Assembly: GCA_963848115.1 (NCBI GenBank)
Contig: CAWKCP010000025.1
Span: forward strand, 124,001 to 188,000
Direction: 5' to 3'
DNA length: 64,000 nucleotides
Origin: JAWKOK01 sp963848115
Lineage (GTDB): Bacteria > Chloroflexota > Anaerolineae > Caldilineales > Caldilineaceae
A program made the translations under genes and the position numbers. Position 1 is the first letter of the stretch. Every line of letters begins with the position of its first letter. This document shows, in pieces, positions 27,148 to 35,200 of the stretch. The notes below the pieces were generated by a model. That model had not been told where the DNA came from. It saw only the letters and a program-made list of their open reading frames with translations, and did no database searches.

Positions 27148-28170
27148 TCAATACCCTAATCGCTTGTCCACTACATTGCGCAGTGGTTCTCCCTGCTGAT
27201 AGCGCGCCAAATTGTCGAGGAAGATCTCGATGCCGCGGGCGTCGTACTTGGGAGTTAAGCCCGAGTAGTGGGAGGTGATGATGACGTTCTCCATTCCCCA
27301 GAGCGGTGACTCCGCGGGCAGCGGTTCCTGTTCGAAGACATCCAGTCCCGCCCCGGCAATGGCTCCGCGCTGCAGGGCGGCGATCAGATCGCTCTCGACG
27401 ATGGTGGCGCCGCGACCGATGTTGACGATGTAGGCGGTCGGCTTCATGGCGTCGAACGCACGTTGGTCGATCATGTGCTTGGTTTCCGGCGTCAACGGCG
27501 CCGTGATCACCACGAAATCGGCCTCGGGCAGCACGTCAAGAAGCTGGTCGGGGCTGACCATGCGCTCGATGCCTGGAACAGACAGCGAGACATTGCGACG
27601 CATGCCGATGACGTGCATGTCGAAGGCCGACGCAATCCTGGCGGTGCGTTCGCCGATGGCGCCGACACCAATGAGCAGCATGGTCTTGCCGGCAAGTTCG
27701 AAGACGCGGTCCTTGCCGATTACGAACTCAAACTTCTGATCCGGGCGAATGGTCGGTGAATGCCGCTGCCACTGGTTAGAGACCCAGATTCGCTCGGACT
27801 GGGCGCGGGCGGCCTGGTCCATACGCCGGGCAAAGGCGAGCAATAAGGCGAAGATGTGCTCGCTGATGGGCACACTGTGTATGCCGGATGCGTTGGTCAA
27901 CACAAAATCCAGATCGGCCACTTCCGGATGGCGCAGCAGCCAGTCCGCGCCGGCGCCCCACTGTTGAACCCAGCGTAAGGAGGTCGCCTCTGTCAACAGG
28001 TCATAGGGGAGCGTTCCGACCACGATCTCGATGTCCGGCAGAATCGCCTCGATCTTGGCCCTGTCGGCCGTCCGAACAATTTCCATGTCCGGCATCAGTT
28101 CACGCACCTGGTACAGGGTATCCTCGTCGATCATGCTCTCATTCAATGTAACCAGTAACGTCCTACCCAT
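27148..28170 (-). CDS. D-isomer-specific 2-hydroxyacid dehydrogenase
   Basis: NAD(P)-dependent oxidoreductase converting a 2-oxoacid to a D-2-hydroxyacid or the reverse, 340 residues. Rossmann motif LLIGVGAIGERTA, catalytic Arg in VNIGRGAT, Glu in DVFEQEPLP and His in IITSHYSG are all present, with the expected order. ATG at 28170 (MGRTLLVTLNES) has AAAGGAAG upstream; a start 6 codons earlier is less likely. It lies head to tail with UDP-xylose synthase (33-base gap) without an evident shared role. Similar proteins are annotated as glyoxylate/hydroxypyruvate or phosphoglycerate dehydrogenases; the substrate here is uncertain. Confidence 0.88.
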   Translation of the reverse strand: MGRTLLVTLNESMIDEDTLYQVRELMPDMEIVRTADRAKIEAILPDIEIVVGTLPYDLLTEATSLRWVQQWGAGADWLLRHPEVADLDFVLTNASGIHSVPISEHIFALLLAFARRMDQAARAQSERIWVSNQWQRHSPTIRPDQKFEFVIGKDRVFELAGKTMLLIGVGAIGERTARIASAFDMHVIGMRRNVSLSVPGIERMVSPDQLLDVLPEADFVVITAPLTPETKHMIDQRAFDAMKPTAYIVNIGRGATIVESDLIAALQRGAIAGAGLDVFEQEPLPAESPLWGMENVIITSHYSGLTPKYDARGIEIFLDNLARYQQGEPLRNVVDKRLGY

Positions 28171-28203
28171 CGTTTTCTTCCTTTGCAATCTGTATCAAAA
28201 CCC

Positions 28204-29136
28204 TTAGGCCAATTGTTGTTCAAAGTACTTGATCGTCTGCGCCATGCCTTCCGCCAGCGACACACGCGGCTCCCAATCCAGGATCGTTCGCGCACGGGTG
28301 ATGTTGGGCTGGCGCTGTTTGGGATCGTCCTCGGGCAGCGGCTCGTAACGGATGCCGCCGGGGTTGCCTGTGATCTGGTTGATGGTCTGTGCGAAGTCCA
28401 GGATCGTCATCTCGGACGGATTGCCGATGTTGACCGGATCGGGCTCGTCACTCAACAACAGGCGATAGATGCCGTCAACCAGATCGCTGACGAAGCAGAA
28501 GCTGCGTGTCTGATCGCCATCGCCGTAGACGGTCAACGATTCGCCACGCAACGCCTGGCGGATGAAGTTGGGCACGACACGCCCATCGTTGATGCGCATG
28601 CGCGGCCCGTAGGTGTTGAAGATACGCACAATGCGCGTCTGGACGCCATGGCTGCGATGATAGGCCATGGTCATCGCCTCGGCGAAGCGCTTGGCCTCGT
28701 CGTAAACGCCGCGGGGCCCAATGGGATTGACGTGGCCCCAATAGCTTTCGGGCTGAGGGTGGATCTGGGGATCGCCGTAGACTTCGCTGGTGCTGGCCAG
28801 CAGAAAGCGAGCATCCTTGGTCAATGCCAGGCCCAGCGCGTTGTGGGTGCCCAAGCTGCCGACCTTAAGCGTCTGGATGGGGAACTCAAGATAGTCGACC
28901 GGGCTGGCCGGGCTGGCAAAGTGCAGGATGGCATCCAATTCGCCCTTGATGTAGATGAAATTGGTCACATCATGTTCGATGAACTGGAACCTGGGGTTAC
29001 CGGCAAGATGAGCGATGTTGTCGGTTGACCCTGTGATTAGATTGTCCATGGCAATGACGTGATGCCCTTCGGCAATCAGTCGATCACTCAGATGGCTGCC
29101 CAGGAAGCCGGCGCCACCGGTTACCAATACGCGCAT
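28204..29136 (-). CDS. UDP-glucuronate decarboxylase (UDP-xylose synthase)
   Basis: An extended short-chain dehydrogenase forming UDP-xylose from UDP-glucuronate for cell-surface polysaccharides. 310 residues. NAD-binding VTGGAGFLGSHLSDRL at the very N-terminus, catalytic YDEAKRFAE, and the typical STSEVYGDP, RIFNTYGPRM and YGDGDQTRSFCFVSDLVDG match the UXS branch better than plain UDP-glucose epimerases. ATG 29136 (MRVLVTGGAG) has a GGAAC-type site; upstream in-frame residues are not conserved. Confidence 0.9.
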   Translation of the reverse strand: MRVLVTGGAGFLGSHLSDRLIAEGHHVIAMDNLITGSTDNIAHLAGNPRFQFIEHDVTNFIYIKGELDAILHFASPASPVDYLEFPIQTLKVGSLGTHNALGLALTKDARFLLASTSEVYGDPQIHPQPESYWGHVNPIGPRGVYDEAKRFAEAMTMAYHRSHGVQTRIVRIFNTYGPRMRINDGRVVPNFIRQALRGESLTVYGDGDQTRSFCFVSDLVDGIYRLLLSDEPDPVNIGNPSEMTILDFAQTINQITGNPGGIRYEPLPEDDPKQRQPNITRARTILDWEPRVSLAEGMAQTIKYFEQQLA

Positions 29137-29298
29137 TGAATTGTTCCTTTCAAAAATTACAGTTGGAGCAAATATGGAATCGTCCACCGAAGATCGATCC
29201 GGTTTCGGCTTTTGTTTCTATGACCAGCAGCGGTAAACTGGAAGAATCGGGAGCGACCACAACTGACAGTGATGATCCCACTGCAAGAAGCCCTTTTC

Positions 29299-29320
29299 GC
29301 CACAGATTCACACAGATGAA
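29299..29320. repeat. CCACAGATTCACACAGATG repeat unit
   Basis: A short unit of the CCACAGAT family upstream of the Lgt-like gene. The rest of the divergent gap 29137-29352 has no other clear feature. Confidence 0.45.
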
Positions 29321-29352
29321 AAGCCGGTCACAAGTAACCAAAGCAGGTATGC

Positions 29353-30156
29353 ATGTATCCAACACTTCCGTTCGGCCCACTCTCATTGCCGACCGGCCCG
29401 TTTTTTGCACTGATTGCCCTGTGGGTCGGGATGGAGATCGCTGCTCGTTTTGGTCAGCGTTTGGGTCAAAAAGGTGACGACATCTGGAACACGGGCCTTT
29501 TGGCGCTGGCCGCTGGCCTGATTGTAGCCCGACTCTGGAATGTGATCCAGTTCTGGGATATCTACGCCACTCAACCGTTGCTTGTCTTCAGCCTGCGCCC
29601 CAGCGGCTATGAGGTGTTGCCCGGGGCCATCGCTGCGCTGATCGTCGGCTACTTCTTTCTGATGCGCAAGGCCATGGATCCCGTGCCGACGGCAGCAGCA
29701 TTCAGCGTCGGCGCAACAGCCGCTGCCTCAGTCCTGAGTGCCGGCTCCTTTCTGAGTGGCGCCGTTGTCGGCGTGCCCAGTGACCTCCCCTGGGCATTGT
29801 CTCATTATGGCCAAACGCTACATCCCGTGGGACTGTACCGCGCGATGGGTTTTGCCATCCTGACCATCTTGCTCTGGAAGACTCGCCGGCCCGACCGACC
29901 GCTGCGCACGCTCTGGCTGGCAGGTTTCGGGGTTAGTCTGGTTCGGTTGTTCACAGATGGGTTCGTCGCCGATGCAGAGATGACTGGATCGTTCCGCACG
30001 AGTCAAATAAGTGCGTTTGTGGCTGCACTCCTCTTTAGTCTGTTACTTGTCCAAGAAGAGAATCGAGCCAAGAGTAAACAGACAGCCCAAGCAGATGGCG
30101 ATGCACCGCAAGAACCGGCTGTGCGGACGGATTCAGAAAGTCTGGATCACCAGTAG
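29353..30156 (+). CDS. Lgt-like (prolipoprotein diacylglyceryl transferase family) membrane protein
   Basis: 267 residues, about seven membrane segments, hydrophilic C-terminal tail. The layout follows Lgt: LSLPTGPFFALIALWVGMEI in helix 1, ARLWNVIQF, a GVPSDLPWAL loop, and LHPVGLYRAMGF in place of HPTQLYE. The critical Lgt signature GRIGNFINGE, with its essential arginine, is here SAGSFLSGAVVG, so the usual catalysis is doubtful. It may be a divergent paralogue with another role. ATG 29353 follows a weak AGCAGG. Its last 24 bases overlap the convergent thiamine pyrophosphokinase gene. Confidence 0.7.
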   Translation: MYPTLPFGPLSLPTGPFFALIALWVGMEIAARFGQRLGQKGDDIWNTGLLALAAGLIVARLWNVIQFWDIYATQPLLVFSLRPSGYEVLPGAIAALIVGYFFLMRKAMDPVPTAAAFSVGATAAASVLSAGSFLSGAVVGVPSDLPWALSHYGQTLHPVGLYRAMGFAILTILLWKTRRPDRPLRTLWLAGFGVSLVRLFTDGFVADAEMTGSFRTSQISAFVAALLFSLLLVQEENRAKSKQTAQADGDAPQEPAVRTDSESLDHQ

Positions 30157-30768
30157 CTTGCCTTCGTCCACACGAATGGTGGCTGGATGCGAAGCAATCT
30201 CATTGCTGATGCCCCGAGTGCTCCCAAGGCGCAGCGTTGCACTTTCAAGCGGGTAGGCTAACCCAGAAAAGGTGATGCCCTTTACCACGGGACTCAAGGG
30301 CACGACGCTGACCGTACTGCCGATCCGGCCATCTAGCGCCAGCATATTCCGCGGCGAAAGCACCTGAGCCAGCTGATTCTCTTCAGCCAGACGAATCGGC
30401 ACCGGCCACTCACGTTGCGCCAAAATCAGCAGATTGGCCAACGTCTGATCCAGACGCCCCCCCAATGCGCCCAGCAGAAGAATGTCGTCCGCCCCATCTT
30501 GCAACGCCCGTTCAATCGCCAGCTCCAAATCGGTCTGATCCTTGGCCGGCGGATGACGCTCAATCGCGACGCTCTTTGTAACCAGATCTTCGACCACTTC
30601 CGGCGGTGCGCTGTCCAGATCACCGACAATGACGGCCGGCTGGAGCCCCAAAGCCAGACAATGCCGAACCCCGCCGTCGGCACAGATCAGGTGATCGTCC
30701 TCGTGCAGCCAGCGTTTCAGACCGGCGTAGTCGGTGATGATGCCGTTAATGAAAATGATGGAGCGCAT
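30133..30768 (-). CDS. Thiamine pyrophosphokinase
   Basis: Transfers pyrophosphate from ATP to thiamine, giving thiamine diphosphate directly. 211 residues, usual size. Signature motifs: LICADGGVRHCLALGLQPAV, VGDLDSAPPEV, KDQTDLELAIE and LLGALGGRLDQTLANLLIL, ending with the substrate-binding SNEIASHPATIRV. ATG 30768 overlaps the TGA of the DUF456 gene (ATGA), pointing to translational coupling. The 3' end overlaps the convergent Lgt-like gene by 24 bases. Confidence 0.92.
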   Translation of the reverse strand: MRSIIFINGIITDYAGLKRWLHEDDHLICADGGVRHCLALGLQPAVIVGDLDSAPPEVVEDLVTKSVAIERHPPAKDQTDLELAIERALQDGADDILLLGALGGRLDQTLANLLILAQREWPVPIRLAEENQLAQVLSPRNMLALDGRIGSTVSVVPLSPVVKGITFSGLAYPLESATLRLGSTRGISNEIASHPATIRVDEGKLLVIQTF

Positions 30769-31280
30769 CAAAGAACCCTCCAGGCAAATATCCCCACCAT
30801 CCCCAAGGCGATGCCAAACTCAGTGACTGCGCCCAGGATCATGCTGGCGAGATAGGCACGGACGGCCACAGCCGCGGCACGGCGATTGCGTTTGTCGATG
30901 AACTCTACGAGATACATACCCACCATGGCGCCAAAAATGGCGCCAAAGAGTGAACCGAGAATCGGCGGGGAGCCGCCAAGGAGAATGCCGCCGACGATAC
31001 CGCCGACAATAGCGCCGCCAATCGATTTCCAACTGGCCCCGGCACGACGGCTCAGGACGGTGCTGAACATCAGGTCTGCCCCCCAAGCAGTCAATGCCAT
31101 GAGGCCGAGCAAGATCAACAGCGGCCAGCCGACGGTCTCGAAGTTGTCGCCCATAGCCCAGAGAAAGGCTCCCAGCCAGATGATCAGCGGACCGGGAATC
31201 ACCGGAATGACGGACCCGACCAATCCCAAGGCCAACAACAGATAGCCGCCGGCCGACATCATCTCATTTACGAAGGGCAT
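30768..31280 (-). CDS. DUF456 membrane protein
   Basis: 170 residues with about four or five membrane helices, rich in glycine (IVGGIVGGILLGG, LFGAIFGAMVG). The pattern GLVGSVIPVIPGPLIIWLGAF and the glycine-zipper segments match DUF456, a family of small bacterial membrane proteins without a known function. It sits upstream of and overlaps thiamine pyrophosphokinase. A 105-bp repeat copy ends its 5' region. Confidence 0.8.
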   Translation of the reverse strand: MPFVNEMMSAGGYLLLALGLVGSVIPVIPGPLIIWLGAFLWAMGDNFETVGWPLLILLGLMALTAWGADLMFSTVLSRRAGASWKSIGGAIVGGIVGGILLGGSPPILGSLFGAIFGAMVGMYLVEFIDKRNRRAAAVAVRAYLASMILGAVTEFGIALGMVGIFAWRVL

Positions 31281-31293
31281 AGATCATCCATTC

Positions 31294-31398
31294 TTAAGCT
31301 TTTCCAAAATAGCAACTATACGGGAGTTGGCAGAACCTAAAGCCATTCCAGGCAAAGATTTCCTTGCAACGGTTATTTATCTCTCTGGAACGGCCTTA
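31294..31398 (+). repeat. 105-bp dispersed repeat, copy 2
   Basis: From TTAAGCTTTTCCAAAATAG to CTGGAACGGCCTTA. Its last three bases are the stop codon (TAA, minus strand) of the nnrE gene, and it fills the gap to the DUF456 start. Confidence 0.85.
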
Positions 31399-32163
31399 GT
31401 CCAACATCCCTCTATCCAACAGTACAGACGCCTCGCCATTCTCTACGCTGACAGGCACCACTGTGTCGCGAGCAAAAAGCGGCGGCACATCCAAATCGAT
31501 CTGTTCGTAGAGGGTCGGCGGCACGCTAATGTCAGCCAGGAAAAGCTCGCCACTGGCGGCCAGCGCATCCGGCTGTAGAAAGCCGCTCTTGGGGAGCGCC
31601 AGCGTCATGGTGACGGCGGCGCGGATGTGGGGGTCGAAGACAGCGCCCGATGCTGTATCGATGCCGCTGGGTGCATCCAGGCTGAGAATGGGGGCCAACG
31701 AACTGTTGGCGAGATGGATCAACTCACGCGCTTGTCCACGTGGATTGCCGCGCAGTCCGTAGCCGATGACAGCGTCAATGACCAGATCACATGGGGGCAA
31801 CTCCCACCCCTCCTCGGCCCATGCCAAGGGAGCGCCCATTGCCTGCAAAATCGAGAGTTGATGCAGGGGAACACCGGCATAGCCATCCTGCGAGTAGGAC
31901 GTAATCACCTGCACCCAGGCGCCCCAGTTGAGCAGATGACGCGCGGCAACCAGTCCGCCGCCGCCGTTATTGCCACGACCGGCCAACACAACGATTGGCC
32001 GGTCCGTGATATCGTCATCGAGCATTCGCTTGGCAAGCAACGCCAGGTTGCGCCCGGCGTTCTCCATCATCTGGATCAGCTCGATGTGGTACTCCTCGAT
32101 CATGAGTCGATCCACTTCGATCATCTGTTCCGTGGTCAACGCTGGAATGACAGTTCGTTGCAT
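31396..32163 (-). CDS. nnrE: NAD(P)H-hydrate epimerase
   Basis: Epimerises damaged R-NAD(P)HX to the S form so that the partner dehydratase can repair it. 255 residues of the YjeF_N fold: MENAGRNLALLAKRM, VVLAGRGNNGGGGLVAARHL (the usual GxGNNGGDG glycine loop has GGGG here), DAVIGYGLRGNPRG and LDAPSGIDTASG. Only the epimerase half is present; many bacteria fuse it to the NnrD dehydratase, which is not in the window. ATG 32163 begins MQRTVIPALTTEQM. The stop codon is provided by the adjoining repeat, so the tail may have been reshaped by that insertion. Confidence 0.88.
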   Translation of the reverse strand: MQRTVIPALTTEQMIEVDRLMIEEYHIELIQMMENAGRNLALLAKRMLDDDITDRPIVVLAGRGNNGGGGLVAARHLLNWGAWVQVITSYSQDGYAGVPLHQLSILQAMGAPLAWAEEGWELPPCDLVIDAVIGYGLRGNPRGQARELIHLANSSLAPILSLDAPSGIDTASGAVFDPHIRAAVTMTLALPKSGFLQPDALAASGELFLADISVPPTLYEQIDLDVPPLFARDTVVPVSVENGEASVLLDRGMLD

Positions 32164-32224
32164 TAGATTTCTATCTCCTGCAAAGATCAGACTTTGTCAC
32201 CGTTGGCTCTACGGCAAAAGGACT

Positions 32225-32450
32225 CTTCCGGACACGAATGGTCACGAATTCACACGAATGGTGGCGTCACCCCAAAGAAATTGGACTCTTTGAGCCATTG
32301 TGAGGCTAGACCTCCGGGAGGTGTCCAAAAATGGCAGTCATGCCAGAGATATTCCGGACACCTCCCGGAGGTCGGGTTTCCATCTGCCCCCCACAACAGC
32401 TCAAGGAGCCAGAAATTGTTCGTGAAAATTTGTGTTAATTCGTGTCTGAA
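32225..32450. repeat. Composite CACGAAT element with nested GACCTCCGGGAGGT palindrome
   Basis: Outer ends: GGACACGAATGGTCACGAAT (from 32228) and TTAATTCGTGTCTG (to 32450) are inverted. Inside, 32309-32326 (GACCTCCGGGAGGTGTCC) and 32356-32373 are perfect 18-bp reverse complements, each holding its own palindrome. Non-coding; it fills the gap between nnrE and the next gene. Confidence 0.65.
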
Positions 32451-32495
32451 TCCAGTAGAGCCACCCAAGTAGGTACAAGTCGAACCAATCAAATG

Positions 32496-34016
32496 TTACG
32501 GCCAGGACCAGGGCAACGTATTTTGATAGATCCATGCGGCGGTATGAAGCGATTGTACCAGAATGAGCGGCACCGCGCCCATAACAAGATACCAACGGTT
32601 GGGCAGCATGGTCGGCAGTACCGTAATAAGCAAGAGCGTCGACGGCAACGCCGCCAGGCTGAACAGATCCCAATCGCGCTGGCCGCCATAGTCGGGATTC
32701 CAGAGCCACGTGAAGAGAAGGTAGAGGAAGGTGGCGAGTAGGAGGAAGCGGAAGATAGGGCGATAGGGTGAGAGGGAGAGGGGGTGAGGGGGTGACTTGG
32801 CGCGATGGCGGAAGGAAAAGAAGCCGGTGAGGAGAAGACTGGGTAGTACGACCGGGGCCACCAACAGTTGTTCGTTGATGAAATCGCGCAGGTGGGGCCA
32901 ACTGAAAAGCGTGTATTGTTCCCAACGCGTCGTCGTCTCCCAGAGAGGGACGAGCCAGCGGGCATCGCCGCCGCCGGGCCTGTCACTTGTCAACAACGCA
33001 TTGATGCCGTGGCCGCCCTGCTCCATCAGGAAGACCGTTGCGCCGGCCACAAACATCATCGGCAGAGCGATCTGTACCGTCACCGAGATCGCCTGTCTGC
33101 CTGTACCCTTTGCGCGATCCCGTACGACGGTCAGCCAGCCGAGATAGAGCAGCGATGGGGACAGGACTATGGTGCTTGGATGGATGGCATGGGTGACAGC
33201 CAGTGTCGATGCCGCTAGCCACAACCGGCGCTCGCCGCGGGCAACGTTGATGCCGAGCCACAGATAGGCCAGCACACCAACAGCAGCAAAACTGTAGTTC
33301 TCGACGTAGCCGAAGAAGAGTTGAATCAGCCCAAGACTGGCTAGCAGGCCATAGGTGAGCCAGGCGGGAGCCAGGCGTTCATCGCGTGAGAGGGCCAACA
33401 CCACAAGCAGATAAAGCCCGCCGGCTATGGGGCTTAACAAGAGGTAGACGCCGGTCGCATCGTCCTGCCAACCGCGTTGCTCATTCAGGGCCAGCCAAAC
33501 CTGGCTGTGTAGAAAGACGTCCAGCGGCGCTTGCCATGAGTGGGTCAGGCGCAGCGATAGATCCGGCCAGGCAATGGACTTGGCCAGCATGTAAGCATCA
33601 CCCCAACGGGTATGCACAACGGGAAAGAGGAAGAAAGAGACCATGAGGATGGTGCTGATACATACCAGAATCCCCATTGTGAGCGTCTGGAACCCATTCG
33701 ATTGCCCGGTCTCCGCCCGTTGTGCAGATCGGCCCGCCAGCTCTCGCCACCAGTAAAACGCAAGCAGGCCAAGGATCAGGACACCCGCGAGCGCGATGCT
33801 CCAGGACGGCGCATACTTGACAGGCCAAAGTCCCCACCACGCGCTCTCGGCCTCGTGCGGCTCGGGCACCGATGCGGCTGACGGCGGCAACAGCAGCGTG
33901 ACCAGATGCAGGCCAAGCAATGCCAGCGTCAGCAAGTGCAAGGCCACGACGAGGTGACGCTGTTCTCTGGCTTTAACTTCCTCCGTTTCAAACATACTGA
34001 CAGACATACCATTCAT
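32496..34016 (-). CDS. Polytopic membrane protein, possible glycosyltransferase-like
   Basis: 506 residues with about 11 membrane helices. The segment WNPDYGGQRDWDLFSLAALP near the C-terminus resembles a motif found in large uncharacterised membrane proteins that sit next to DUF2723 or GT39-like proteins; no catalytic motif can be named. Around residues 405-420 the run HRAKSPPHPLSLSPYRP is encoded by a GGTGAGGGGGTGAC-type low-complexity repeat, apparently inserted in frame between two helices. Start could be 34016, 34007 or 33995; no ribosome site stands out. A DUF2723 protein is encoded nearby on the same strand. Confidence 0.6.
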   Translation of the reverse strand: MNGMSVSMFETEEVKAREQRHLVVALHLLTLALLGLHLVTLLLPPSAASVPEPHEAESAWWGLWPVKYAPSWSIALAGVLILGLLAFYWWRELAGRSAQRAETGQSNGFQTLTMGILVCISTILMVSFFLFPVVHTRWGDAYMLAKSIAWPDLSLRLTHSWQAPLDVFLHSQVWLALNEQRGWQDDATGVYLLLSPIAGGLYLLVVLALSRDERLAPAWLTYGLLASLGLIQLFFGYVENYSFAAVGVLAYLWLGINVARGERRLWLAASTLAVTHAIHPSTIVLSPSLLYLGWLTVVRDRAKGTGRQAISVTVQIALPMMFVAGATVFLMEQGGHGINALLTSDRPGGGDARWLVPLWETTTRWEQYTLFSWPHLRDFINEQLLVAPVVLPSLLLTGFFSFRHRAKSPPHPLSLSPYRPIFRFLLLATFLYLLFTWLWNPDYGGQRDWDLFSLAALPSTLLLITVLPTMLPNRWYLVMGAVPLILVQSLHTAAWIYQNTLPWSWP

Positions 34017-34065
34017 TGTAGTCGGCGCGATGCTGTTTGCGAAAGCGAATGGGACAGAAGTCAGA

Positions 34066-34135
34066 CGTCAGCAATCTAGAAATGCAAATCCGGCTGCCCA
34101 TGGGCAGCCGGATTTGCATTTCTAGATTGCTGACG
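34066..34135. terminator. 70-bp perfect palindrome (35-bp arms, no loop)
   Basis: Arm 34066-34100 is exactly repeated as its reverse complement at 34101-34135, with centre GCCCA/TGGGC and inner AAATCCGG/CCGGATTT. It lies 9 bases after the stop of the SH3 lipoprotein gene and is probably a bidirectional terminator. Confidence 0.85.
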
Positions 34136-34144
34136 CCGGCGTCG

Positions 34145-34963
34145 TTATTCGCCCATCACCAGGAACTCTGCGGCGACCCAGCCGCCGTCGGGATTGTCGG
34201 TCACTTCGGCGCTGTCGCCGGCGATCTTGACCCAGGCGCCGTCATCGCTGACTTCTACGACTGCATAGGTCTCGCCGTCATAGACATAGCCGGCAATTTC
34301 GGATTCGGCGCTGGCCTCGGCGCGAACACGCAGACGTGTGCCGTCCGTGTTCACCAAGGCAAAGCCAGCTTCGGGAGCGACAATTTCTTCCTCAGCCATG
34401 GCATCTTCACCCATCGCTTCGCTTGACTCCTCGGCAGGCACCGGCGTCGGCTGAAGTTCGCTTGACTCCTCGGCGGGCGCCGGCGTCGGCTGAAGAATGA
34501 TCTCTGTCGACTCTGTAGCGGAGTCCGTAGTTGACTCAGCAGCCATTTCGCCTTCGCCGCCGGTCAGTGCGCCGTTGACGCTCACATAGTTGGCCGAAAC
34601 CCACCCTTGACCGTCAGGCGCGTCGGCGACAGCCAACTGCACCCATTGGCCGTCGTCACTGATGCTCATCACCCTGTATATTTCGCCCTCTTTAACGCCG
34701 TAGACCACCTCGGCCTCCTCACTCGGCGTCTCACGCACACGTAACGAACGGGTGGTCACGGTAGCCATGGCGGCGTCGTCATCCATCATTTCCATGCTGG
34801 ACGACTCGGTCATGCTTTCGCTGTCCTCAGTGCTTTCATCCGCCATTGACGTGTCGGCCATAGCCTCACTCATGGCAGCCATGTTCACGGGCATACATCC
34901 GGCCGCCATCAGTGCGATCACAATCAATAGAGTCAGTGGGAAAAGCCGATAATACCGATTCAT
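34145..34963 (-). CDS. Lipoprotein with two bacterial SH3 domains
   Basis: 272 residues. The N-terminus MNRYYRLFPLTLLIVIALMAAGC is a lipoprotein signal with lipobox LMAAGC, so it should be anchored on the outer face of the membrane. A Met/Ser/Glu/Asp-rich stretch follows, then an SH3b domain (RSLRVRETPSEEAEVVYGV ... GQGWVSANYV), a Pro/Glu/Ser linker with two near copies of QPTPAPAEESSE, and a second SH3b (TRLRVRAEASAESEIAGYV ... GGWVAAEFL). SH3b domains usually bind cell-wall or other peptide ligands. No enzymatic domain. The 237-base gap upstream of its start shows no gene or clear repeat. Confidence 0.82.
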   Translation of the reverse strand: MNRYYRLFPLTLLIVIALMAAGCMPVNMAAMSEAMADTSMADESTEDSESMTESSSMEMMDDDAAMATVTTRSLRVRETPSEEAEVVYGVKEGEIYRVMSISDDGQWVQLAVADAPDGQGWVSANYVSVNGALTGGEGEMAAESTTDSATESTEIILQPTPAPAEESSELQPTPVPAEESSEAMGEDAMAEEEIVAPEAGFALVNTDGTRLRVRAEASAESEIAGYVYDGETYAVVEVSDDGAWVKIAGDSAEVTDNPDGGWVAAEFLVMGE

Positions 34964-35200
34964 AGTCTGAACCTCTCTAAACTTAACATTCTATACTTAG
35001 CATTTGACCGGAAGACCCGGAAATCTTTGAGATTACAGTCCATTACCGACCCATGAGCGACTCGGCAACGTGCAGAACTAAAACGCCCTTCCCCTTAACT
35101 CGCTGGGAACAAGCGATGTTCCGTAACTTCTTGCCAATTATGGCACGCATGCCAGTGGATTGACAAGATCGCGAATTCATTCGTGATTTACACGGCAAAA

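Noticed and set aside
31327..31578. Open frame covering the 105-bp repeat, as if the repeat encoded a peptide
   Set aside because: Other copies do not keep the same open frame with a start codon and ribosome site, and changes are not codon-patterned.
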